NCBI GenBank assembly: GCA_031082125.1
Contig: JAVHLM010000047.1
Span: 593 to 41,947 of the forward strand
DNA from: Candidatus Eremiobacterota bacterium
GTDB taxonomy: Bacteria > Vulcanimicrobiota > CADAWZ01 > Ess09-12
DNA length: 41,355 bases
Direction: 5' to 3'
Numbering within the stretch: the stretch's first letter is position 1; each line of letters opens with the position of its first letter. A program made the translations under genes and the position numbers. The notes under the pieces are model-generated. The model was not told the DNA's origin. It saw only the letters and a list, made by a program, of their open reading frames with translations, and did not search any database. Of this stretch, positions 1-7,338 are shown one piece after another.

Positions 1-340
<340 letters not shown>

Positions 341-407
341 TCATAAGAACCCTCCCTTAACGTTGAGATTATTCTGCAGCATACAACTCTATCACAAAGA
401 TTATATA

Positions 408-525
408 TCCCGGTGGCAATAGCGGAGGGGTCATACCCGTTCCCATTCCGAACACGGAAGTCAAGCCCTCCAGCGCCGATGGTACTATCCTGGCAACGGG
501 GTGGGAGAGTAGGACACTGCCGGGA
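408..525 (+). rRNA. 5S ribosomal RNA
   Basis: About 118 nt. The terminal helix is visible as TCCCGG (408-413) pairing with CCGGGA (520-525). The internal 5S consensus (cccgttcccattccgaacacgg) is present. It sits about 67 nt downstream of the 23S gene on the same strand, so this is the end of an rRNA operon. No tRNA is seen in the spacer or after the 5S gene. Confidence 0.95.
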
Positions 526-526
526 T

Positions 527-780
527 TATTTATTTTCTCATCTCTTTACCCATAAGAACCATTCGAACTAATGCTTATCTCTCCATAAAAGGCCTTTTGA
601 GGGATCATATGAATAGACTTAAGGGTGAGGAATAATTACCCATGAGGATAGATTCGCCACCTTTTTCCATCGCTTATAATAATAAGAGGGTACACCGGGG
701 ATTTCCGTTATAAGAAGCTGCTTCTTATAACACCGATTTTCGCGCATCCTTAAACGTCATATAAATATAACATCAAAATC
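527..780. other. Intergenic stretch after the rRNA operon with a perfect palindrome
   Basis: No gene was recognised between the 5S rRNA and the insertion-sequence remnants. The stretch holds an 11-bp perfect inverted repeat (TTATAAGAAGC / GCTTCTTATAA, arms 708-718 and 720-730, one-base spacer). It could be a transcription terminator-like hairpin or the end of a mobile element. There is no clear poly-T tract. Confidence 0.5.
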
Positions 781-1605
781 CTACCTGAACTCAAGCGCAA
801 GTTTAGTGCCAGGCATACCTGCTGTTGCCTGATGCATTCTGTCCCATTTTGCCGCACGAAGCACAGGATTATGAGCACGCATAGGATAACTCACGTTGAT
901 CTGACCATCAGATACGCTCACGGTTCCTTTTCCTCTTATGAAATGGAGATATATTGTCCTGGCATCGCAATGCTTAAAGCCACGTAATCTTGACGCCAGA
1001 ATTGAGTAAAGTGTATCCACGATCATCGTCATCACCACGTCGAAATGAACTTTGATAAGGATAGGAGATGACAGTGAATTAAGATGAAAGAACTATACCG
1101 CCTCAGCAATGCCGTTCTCAACCCTCCAGCGGCGTCTGTAATTCCCGATCACTAGCTCTACAGGGCTTTCAAAATTGTTGGTGATGAGAAAGGCCGGCTT
1201 TTCATTGCCATTGCCAAGAACCACCAACTGGCGCAGCATTCCATCATAGCCTCGAAGCTCAACGATAGACTCATGGACCTCTGGATTCGGATATTTCCGC
1301 TTCGCATGGGGGATATGGACTCTCTCCCAGGGAGCCATCTTTTCAATGTCCTGCAGTATGCCTTTACCCCTTCGACGAAGCGTGATAAACTTTACACCCT
1401 GTGCATTTAATGCAGAAAGATTGCCATATGTCGTGAACTTTGAATCAAAGACAAAGGTGGGCTTCACGCCTCGCTGTACGCCCTTCCAGAAAGAGAGAAA
1501 GGAGAGCGCCTGGTCATTCGCTTCGTCTTGCTTGATATCTGCAGCGGTATAAAGAAGAAGCCTGGAATCGGCATCCTGCGCGAAAAGCGTAAGAGCGCTT
1601 TTCAT
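781..1605 (-). pseudogene. Broken DDE transposase (IS4/IS1634-like), C-terminal part
   Basis: Two minus-strand segments, 1605-1093 and 1038-781, lie in the same frame separated by an in-frame stop at about 1093. Together they read as the catalytic and C-terminal part of a DDE transposase. Recognisable pieces are a TFVFDSKFTTYGNL block with its catalytic-type Asp, a FITLRRRG block, and the YRRRWRVENGIAEA block with the Tyr/Arg/Glu signature of the YREK type. The expected N-terminus is missing; the reading frame ends at the inverted repeat of the neighbouring IS66-like element at 1619. Family placement (IS4 superfamily, IS1634-like) is by pattern only. It is not expected to be active. Confidence 0.75.
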
Positions 1606-1618
1606 CTTCTTTTTTCTT

Positions 1619-1631
1619 GGTAAGTTTTTAG
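1619..1631. repeat. Terminal inverted repeat of the IS66-like element (end distal to the transposase start)
   Basis: GGTAAGTTTTTAG. It is exactly repeated in inverted orientation at 3080-3092. It starts 9 bases beyond the transposase stop at 1628 and partly overlaps it. Confidence 0.8.
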
Positions 1632-3018
1632 TGTCCTGAAGTTGCTGATTCGGGAAATGGCGGTAGTTTCCCTGTTTTGATGTATTCTACAAGATTATCA
1701 TGGAGGGCATCAATAGGATTATGGCCTCGAATTTTCAGTATTCGGTAAATGCTCATCAGCACCGCCTGCATATCGGCGCCCTTTTCGCTCTTGTTCTGTC
1801 CCGAGTTCTTGCGCGTTATCACCGCCGGGCGGATTTCCCAATCCGCCTTGTTATTGTCCGATGCCACGCCTTCATGGTCAAGAAACGTCAGGAGCGCATG
1901 CTGAAAATCCCTGAGCCTCTTCTGAATCCTGCGGCACTCCTTGTCAGCAAAAGACTCTCCGATGAACTCTTTGAGGCAAAGCTCCAGTCTCTCCCTGCGG
2001 GAAGCGAAAGATTCTTCCGCAAGATCTTCATTTTTGTCAAGGCGAACGGCATCTCGCATCCAGCGGGTGAGCTTCTTGCTGAAAGCTTTCCACTCCAGAG
2101 AGGCATTCTTCAGCGATACCTTGGCCAGTTCGCGAAACATATGAACAAAGCATGCCTGGCGGTGTTCCGCAAACTTCCCATAGGCTTACCAGAAGACAGT
2201 GATAAGGACTCCTTTGAATATCTCCTTGAAGAATTCTCTCAGCGCAGGAGATCCTCTCGAGCGATCCACCATATAGTAGACAACACTCTCATTGGTAAAG
2301 CACCAGAGCCAGTTCGTAATCCCATTCACCCTCCAGCCGGTTTCATCGGCATGGAGATGAGTGCCCGCCTGCGCTTCATCGGCAAGCTTTTCATACCATA
2401 CGGCGAGGATTTCGCAGAGCCGCTTCCACATATTCACCAGCCCACCGCCACTCAGCTTGAAATGGAGATGGAAATTCAGAACCTCGCAGATATGAGGGAT
2501 CGTCACTCCAAGACCATAATGAAGCCATGCGATGAAGACCAGAAGGTTCAGGCCGACAGTGGATTTGGGAAGCGCTTCGGCCACGACGCCTTCCACCAGT
2601 TTATTGCATCGCTTGCAGAAACTACTGTGAATGACATATTTTTTGACGTAGGCACGCGTGTCTCGCATGTCCTCTATCAGACGCTCCCGGGTCACCATCG
2701 AAGCGGAGAGCGTATCGCCACAATGGGGACATTGAAACACATATACGTGGGTCGGTTCTCCGTCAATAACAAGAGGAACTTCACGGTGCTCGCCCTTATG
2801 ACCCTTCTTTCTCCCCGGCTTTTTCCGCCCTCTTCGGGGAGAGTTCTCTTTCTTGTAAACCGGGACTGCGCCTGGATGCGTTGTCGCTCTTCAATCTCAC
2901 TCTGAAGGTTCCGTGCAAGCTCAAGAAGCTTGAAAACAATCGCTTCACGGCCTTGCTCATAGATGGCGAGAGCCTCTTGCTCGGTCAGAATACTTCCAAA
3001 GGCGCCACAGGTCAACAT
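1628..3018 (-). pseudogene. IS66 transposase, disrupted by a frameshift and a stop
   Basis: Reading from 3018, the N-terminal coiled-coil-like part (LTEQEALAIYEQGREAIVF) is in one frame. The continuation (HPGAVPVYKKENSPRRGRKK, then GRKKGHKG, then a CPHC/CKRC zinc-finger region) is in another, so a frameshift lies near 2880-2900. The DDE part follows, with LHADETGWRVNG in the usual IS66 position. It is cut by an in-frame TAA at 2186-2188, and the C-terminal segment 2140-1628 resumes in the same frame (AYGKFAEHRQACFVHMFREL). At least two lesions make it non-functional unless they are sequencing errors. Confidence 0.85.
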
Positions 3019-3079
3019 GGAAGTATTATCCTTGAAGAATAGAAAAAATCCTGCTGGTTTCAGAAAAAACTTTAGATGG

Positions 3080-3092
3080 CTAAAAACTTACC
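3080..3092. repeat. Terminal inverted repeat of the IS66-like element (transposase-start end)
   Basis: CTAAAAACTTACC, the exact reverse complement of 1619-1631. Confidence 0.8.
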
Positions 3093-3490
3093 TTCAGAGA
3101 AGTGCCACATTTCTCACACACTTCGGGGTAATGATGCTCTGTTCGGGTATCGTTATTCTGCGGCATAAGCTCTCGATGATGACCGGGGTGGCCCTTCTGC
3201 CCTCCCTTTGGACGACCCGATGGAGGCTTTTGTTGTTTGGGTTGTATCCAGGGCGGATCAGAGGATGGAGGCTTCGACGAATTGGAAGAATTCTCTCCCA
3301 ATCGACTCTTAAGAACCCGGACCTCATCTTTGAAAGCCCGATTCTCAATTTCAAGTTCAGATATACGCTTGATAAGGGTGACGAGAAGATCCTTAACGGC
3401 TGGATGAAGCGTTGCCAATGCTTCCGGTGGAAGCGATTGCAGCAGATCTTCGTTGTGCCCGGACTTTTCCTTCATAGAGAGATATTTCAA
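3093..3490 (-). pseudogene. N-terminal fragment of a second, different IS66 transposase
   Basis: About 132 residues from an ATG at 3490 show the hallmark start of IS66 TnpC: a leucine-rich coiled coil (LIKRISELEIENRAFKDEV), the RLGENSSNSSKPPSSDPPW box, a basic GRPKGGQKGHPGHHR stretch and the first zinc-finger cysteines (CEKCGT). The frame runs into the inverted end of the neighbouring IS66 element at 3092 and stops within it at 3080. The catalytic domain is absent from the window. The protein differs from the transposase inside 1619-3092, so this is a second element truncated by the first or by a deletion between them. Confidence 0.8.
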
Positions 3491-3773
3491 CAGAAAAGTG
3501 AAAAATCATGCAAAGTATCAAAATATTCTTGAATTCTGGGAGAAAAGTTCAGCTACTCCTGGGGAGGGGCTGAATGGTTACAGAAAAGGTAAGCATAAGC
3601 TGAGGAGGAGTGGAAAAATCAGCGCAAAGCAAAGAACTCCATAAAAGCCCGGGAAAAATCCCGAGTGCGGCGGCGCTTTCCGGCAAAGCCCTCCGGCCAT
3701 CCCATAGGCCGATGATTCATGAAGGGGAAAAAGTGCATGGGAAAATGTGATCCGGTGATAAGGAGTCGAGCAG
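3491..3773. other. Intergenic DNA between the insertion-sequence remnants and the Pup-like locus
   Basis: No coding region with a credible start and ribosome binding site is seen. The short frame at 3453-3644 is taken to be a chance reading of IS-derived DNA. The right-hand part leads into the promoter at 3774. Confidence 0.5.
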
Positions 3774-3802
3774 TTGATTTTATCAGGGGTATCGATTATA
3801 AT
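3774..3802 (+). promoter_or_regulatory. Sigma-70-type promoter for the Pup-like gene
   Basis: TTGATT at 3774-3779, a 17-nt spacer, and a perfect TATAAT at 3797-3802. Transcription would begin near 3809, only about 20 nt before the start codon at 3832. The ribosome binding site (GGAAGGAGG, about 3816-3824) fits in the short leader. Confidence 0.75.
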
Positions 3803-3831
3803 AGATAGTACGAACGGAAGGAGGAATACCG

Positions 3832-3975
3832 ATGAAACTACAAGATGAAGTCAAGAAGGAAATGCCGGTAGAAAAAGAGGTCGCGCCTCCTGCAATCGAG
3901 AACATCAAGCAGGATGCGATGAAAAAGCCGGAGCAGTATATCAAGGACTACAAGATTCCAGCAGAAGGGGAATAA
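3832..3975 (+). CDS. Pup/UBact-like small protein modifier (47 aa, C-terminal Gly-Glu)
   Basis: A 47-residue ORF with a strong ribosome binding site (AGGAGG, 7-8 nt upstream of ATG) and its own consensus promoter. The protein is highly charged, rich in Lys, Glu and Pro, low in hydrophobics, and free of Cys and Trp. It looks intrinsically disordered, as Pup is. It ends ...YKIPAEGE, so the last residues are Gly-Glu. Pup proteins end in Gly-Gly-Glu, or in Gly-Gly-Gln that is deamidated; the terminal Glu side chain is ligated to substrate lysines. UBact proteins of other phyla also end in Gly-Glu. Here Glu is encoded directly, so no deamidation step would be needed. The next gene, 38 nt downstream, is a PafA-like ligase, the expected partner. 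Identification rests on size, composition, C-terminus and this neighbour; similarity to characterised Pup is low and the penultimate Gly is single. Confidence 0.75.
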   Translation: MKLQDEVKKEMPVEKEVAPPAIENIKQDAMKKPEQYIKDYKIPAEGE

Positions 3976-4013
3976 ACACTCATCTGGGGCCATAGCAGCG
4001 CCCGTCGATTCAT

Positions 4014-5993
4014 GTGAAAAAAAGAATATACGGCTACGAAACAGAATACGGGGTGCTCATCTCGTCCTCAGATGATGATGTCAAGCCGCCTATGAGACTC
4101 CATATATACGATTATATGGAGTTTCTTGTCAGTACCACCGTGAAGGTGCTTTACTCGACGTACCGCAAGAAAGGCATTTTTATCGAGAATGGAGGGCTTT
4201 TCAACTATGAGGCCCTCCATACGCATTTCTTCGAAGGCCTTGTGGAAATGGCAACGCCCGAGTGCGCTACACCGCGGGAGGTGGCCCTCTACCACACGGC
4301 ACAGACGTCGATCCTTTATAACATTGTCCAGGAACTCAACAGGAACATCAAGGATATCGACCCGGCATTCATTGGAAGGATATTCCTCGGGAAGAGCAAC
4401 GAGGACTCAGGGGGGAAGTTCATGGCTTCCCATGAGAATTATCTCGTGGAAGATGACCCGGGTTACCTTTCCAGGCTGCTTCTCCATCTCGTCGTGCCCC
4501 TTTTCTGGCTTGTGCACCTTGTGCTGTTAGCCGTCACCTACCTCCCGCTCATCCTGTTTATTCCCCTTGTGGTCGCTTTGTCAGTCTTCTCCTCCCTGCT
4601 CTCGGCCCTTTGCTCCCCCTTCAAGTTTCTCCACGGCATGGCGAGGGCCCTCAGGTCATTTGTGTTCGATTTTCTTCTCAAGGAAGAGTTTCTTATCAAC
4701 CAGTTCGCGAGGATCCACGGCGATTTCTCCCGTTTCATATTCTCCCCCTGGATCACGGCCTTTACCTGGGCCCTCTCGCCCTTCATTTTCAGGAAGATAA
4801 GGAGGAGCCTCATCTCTTTCCTGGTCACGAGGATCATATACACCGGCACCGGCAAAGTCGAGGCCCAGCCGCCCAGAAAGGACAGGACCGCCGACAACGG
4901 GGGCATCTTCGAGATCTCCCAGCGCGCCCGCGCCATAAAAAGCCTCTGCAGGATTTATTTCGACGACGAGAAGCGCCCCATGATAGATATGCGGGATTTC
5001 TTCCTGGAGCCCCTCAGCGCCCTCAGGCGCGAGAAAAGGCTCCATGTTCTTTTCAGCGACACCAACATGTCTTCCATAGGCCTTTACCTCAAGGCAGGCG
5101 TCACCGGCCTCATTCTGGACATGATAGAAGACGGCGTCACCTTTGACGAGGTGCAGCTCAAAAGCCCTCTTGAGGCGATGAAGACAATCTCTCGGGACCT
5201 TTCCATAAGGGAAAAGGTGCCCCTCAGGAGGGGAGGCTCCATGACGGCCCTGGAGATTCAAAGGATATACCTGGGCAAGGCCAGGGAGTATGTCCACTCC
5301 AGGATTCCCGATGACCACGACGCCAGGGACATCATTGAGAAGTGGGAATATCTGCTGGGATGCCTTGAGATAACGCCGTCGCTTCTTTACAGGAAGGTGG
5401 ACTGGGTAACCAAGAAAGATCTTATCGGGGAAGTGATAAGGGACAGGGCAACTCTTTCCGAGCTTAAGGACGTGGCCCCCTGGTATTCTTACCTGTCCGA
5501 GCGTGGCCTCTTGGCGGGCCACCAGGTCCCCCGGGCCCTTATAAGGAGCGTTCTCAAAGAGAAGAAATACCAGGAGTTTCTCTCTTATCTCACCGAAAAG
5601 CACATGACCTACGAGGATTTCTGGGAGAAGATGACTCTTTACAGCGAAGTGGTGAAGGTGGACCTCAAGTTTCACGAGGTGGACGAGGAAGGCTATTACT
5701 ACCAGCTCCTGCAGTCAAATCTTGTGGACAGCCTCTTCACCCACCAGGAGATAGAGGAAGCGAAGGTGGCCCCTCCCCGCCACACCAGGGCCTTTGTGCG
5801 CGGCACCCTTATCAAGAAGTTCGGCTACAAGCTCAGCCCCCTGGAAAGGGAAATATACATGGAGAAAATCGTCCAGGGGAAGTGCAAGATAGGATGGAAC
5901 AAGTTTTATATAAACTGGCCATGGAAGAAGATTAAGCTCGATGATCCATACAACAATAACATCTCCTCAATAGAGAGAGAGATCAACGAATGA
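4014..5993 (+). CDS. pafA: PafA-like Pup ligase (Pup ligase/Dop family) with membrane-type insertion
   Basis: 659 aa from a GTG at 4014 (an ATG overlaps it out of frame; the ribosome binding site is weak). The family attaches Pup to lysines through a phosphorylated C-terminal Glu. Family blocks appear in order: YGYETEYG (6-13, nucleotide/metal glutamates), ATPEC (80-84), SHENYLV (139-145), TRIIYTGTGKV (272-282), EISQRA (300-305), RLHVLFSDTNMSS (342-354), LDMIEDGV (368-375), VDLKFHEVD (549-557), TRAFVRG (591-597) and a PafA-like tail with LDDPYNN (643-649). No Dop-type loop follows the first block, which favours PafA over depupylase. Usual PafA is about 450-480 aa. The excess is a strongly hydrophobic insertion of about 115 residues between HENYLV and TRIIYTG (core 154-204) and about 50 extra residues before the VDLKFHEVD block. 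The PafA catalytic Asp position (NGxxLYLD) reads NGGLFNYE here, so Glu66 may replace it. Confidence 0.88.
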   Translation: MKKRIYGYETEYGVLISSSDDDVKPPMRLHIYDYMEFLVSTTVKVLYSTYRKKGIFIENGGLFNYEALHTHFFEGLVEMATPECATPREVALYHTAQTSILYNIVQELNRNIKDIDPAFIGRIFLGKSNEDSGGKFMASHENYLVEDDPGYLSRLLLHLVVPLFWLVHLVLLAVTYLPLILFIPLVVALSVFSSLLSALCSPFKFLHGMARALRSFVFDFLLKEEFLINQFARIHGDFSRFIFSPWITAFTWALSPFIFRKIRRSLISFLVTRIIYTGTGKVEAQPPRKDRTADNGGIFEISQRARAIKSLCRIYFDDEKRPMIDMRDFFLEPLSALRREKRLHVLFSDTNMSSIGLYLKAGVTGLILDMIEDGVTFDEVQLKSPLEAMKTISRDLSIREKVPLRRGGSMTALEIQRIYLGKAREYVHSRIPDDHDARDIIEKWEYLLGCLEITPSLLYRKVDWVTKKDLIGEVIRDRATLSELKDVAPWYSYLSERGLLAGHQVPRALIRSVLKEKKYQEFLSYLTEKHMTYEDFWEKMTLYSEVVKVDLKFHEVDEEGYYYQLLQSNLVDSLFTHQEIEEAKVAPPRHTRAFVRGTLIKKFGYKLSPLEREIYMEKIVQGKCKIGWNKFYINWPWKKIKLDDPYNNNISSIEREINE

Positions 5994-6029
5994 AAAATAG
6001 GGACAGACTCCTCTATCCCGGCGGAGACC

Positions 6030-7325
6030 CTACCTCACGGTGACCATGATGACGAGCTCATCGTCTGATGAGAGCTCGATTCCGGGGAAGAGAAAGTCTT
6101 TTATCACCTTGGTGAAATATTCCCCCCTGAGGGCCGTAATGATTCCCGATTCTCCCCGGGAAAGCTCCAGAATGACATCGGAGCTGATGGTGTAGATTTT
6201 CAGCGGCATCTGCTCGCGCCTGACCCCGAACAGCATCGATGGATCGGCGTTGTTGAGCCATAGCTTCGCCGTCACGTCCCAGCGGCCGGGTGAGAGGGCC
6301 GCGCATTTCACCACGCCCTTCATCCCGATATCGATGTAGATGACCTGGTACATGCCTGATCTCGGGTCAAAGTAAGTGAGGGGATATTTCCGCCCGATGA
6401 ACATGGCGCTCTCGCTTCGTGACGAGAGGATCTTCTGGCAGTCGATGAGCCTCGCCCCGCCCGATTTCGTGAGGCCCGCCATTTCCCCGGGGGAGAGCCG
6501 GTAGCGTGTTTCGTACTTCTTCCAGAGCGCGCGGGGAAAAAAGAACGACCTCATCTCGATGCACGAGGGCGGCCCGCCCTTCTCCTCTCCCAGTGGCCCA
6601 CCCTGGGAAGGCGCGAGTGAGGGGGTGACGGCGACGACAAGCCCGCTCCCTTTCCTCGAGAAGGCCTCTTTCTCCCCGAGACTCTTCAGGAAGCTCTCGA
6701 GGGAGAGCCCATGGAAGTTCGAGATGATGAGCGTCTCGCCGTTTCGCAGCCCCGAGAAGGAGAGCTCGGCGCTGGAGTTTTTCGTGGAAGGGTAGTAGAA
6801 CACCGTGTCCCTCTCAATTTCCTGCCGGTAGTCCTCTATCGACGAGATGTCGGATTTCATTCCCACGTCGATCCTTCCGCCTGAGGTGATGACGGGCTTG
6901 ATGGCGAATTTCATGCCCACGTCCACAAAAATTATCTGGTAATATGAGTTCTTGGAGTCAAAATAGGTAAGCGGGAACTTGTGGCCGATGGAGGCCATGG
7001 TATCCTGGCCGTTCTGCGCGGGGAAATGAAAGGTCTCGAGCTCCCGGGCCATTTTCCCGTCAATCAGCTTCTGGAGGCTCCCGGGTGGCAGCGTATCCTT
7101 CTCCCCCAGGGCCCTCACTCCCTCTTCGGTAAGGGAGAGGACGCTGATGCGCAGCCATAGCTGTCCCTTGTCGGAAGGAGCAGGCTTCTCTTCGGCGCAG
7201 GCCGCCGGCAAGCAAAGGAAGAAGGCAAAAAAGAGGAGGCTAAAAAGGAAGAAGGCCATTCCCGCGAGCAGAAAGATGGCGGGGAAAGGGCCTTTTCTCT
7301 CATGACAGGATACTCCGCTTTTCAT
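6030..7325 (-). CDS. Exported protein with two tandem secretin-like C-terminal repeats
   Basis: 431 aa from ATG at 7325, chosen for the GGGAGAAG ribosome binding site just upstream; the longer frame to 7565 overlaps the preceding gene. An N-terminal hydrophobic stretch (FLLAGMAFFLFSLLFFAFFL...) is followed by an Ala/Cys-rich cleavage region, so export is predicted. The body contains two similar units, each opening with a KFPLTYFD / KYPLTYFD motif and continuing with YYQIIFVDVGMKF / YQVIYIDIGMKG. Unit one then reads like a secretin core: IKPVIT, DVGMKSDISSI, the gap, then NGETLIISNFHG and LVVAVTPS. Unit two ends in LVIMVTVR. Secretins are outer-membrane pore proteins of type II/III secretion and type IV pili, but N0/N1 and pore-length sequence are absent, so a pore is unlikely. 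It lies 13 nt after the caspase gene and is probably co-transcribed with it. Confidence 0.6.
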   Translation of the reverse strand: MKSGVSCHERKGPFPAIFLLAGMAFFLFSLLFFAFFLCLPAACAEEKPAPSDKGQLWLRISVLSLTEEGVRALGEKDTLPPGSLQKLIDGKMARELETFHFPAQNGQDTMASIGHKFPLTYFDSKNSYYQIIFVDVGMKFAIKPVITSGGRIDVGMKSDISSIEDYRQEIERDTVFYYPSTKNSSAELSFSGLRNGETLIISNFHGLSLESFLKSLGEKEAFSRKGSGLVVAVTPSLAPSQGGPLGEEKGGPPSCIEMRSFFFPRALWKKYETRYRLSPGEMAGLTKSGGARLIDCQKILSSRSESAMFIGRKYPLTYFDPRSGMYQVIYIDIGMKGVVKCAALSPGRWDVTAKLWLNNADPSMLFGVRREQMPLKIYTISSDVILELSRGESGIITALRGEYFTKVIKDFLFPGIELSSDDELVIMVTVR

Positions 7326-7338
7326 AGTGCTTCTCCCT

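Larger units (their letters stand above)
1619..3092 (-). mobile_element. IS66-family insertion sequence with 13-bp inverted ends
   Basis: The element is delimited by identical 13-bp inverted termini, GGTAAGTTTTTAG at 1619-1631 and its reverse complement at 3080-3092. It is about 1.47 kb and holds a single IS66-type transposase frame on the minus strand, with no room for tnpA or tnpB. It therefore resembles the short, tnpC-only IS66 subgroup. The flanking 8-mers (1611-1618 and 3093-3100) are not identical, so no target duplication is visible. It sits between remnants of two other transposases, which suggests a deletion or rearrangement after insertion. Confidence 0.8.

Noticed and set aside
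1700-2905. 401-aa open frame on the plus strand
   Set aside because: It is the opposite-strand reading of the IS66 transposase, which shows clear family motifs on the minus strand.
3832-3975. Interpretation of the 47-aa ORF as a chance frame or leader peptide
   Set aside because: It has a consensus promoter, a strong ribosome binding site, a Pup-like composition and a C-terminal Gly-Glu directly before a Pup ligase gene.
4656-5675. 339-aa open frame on the minus strand inside the ligase gene
   Set aside because: It is antisense to a protein with many conserved Pup-ligase blocks and has no supporting start signal.
4014-5993. Depupylase (Dop) as the identity of the ligase-family gene
   Set aside because: No Dop-type loop follows the ETEYG block and the C-terminal tail with DPY looks PafA-like; dual activity cannot be excluded.
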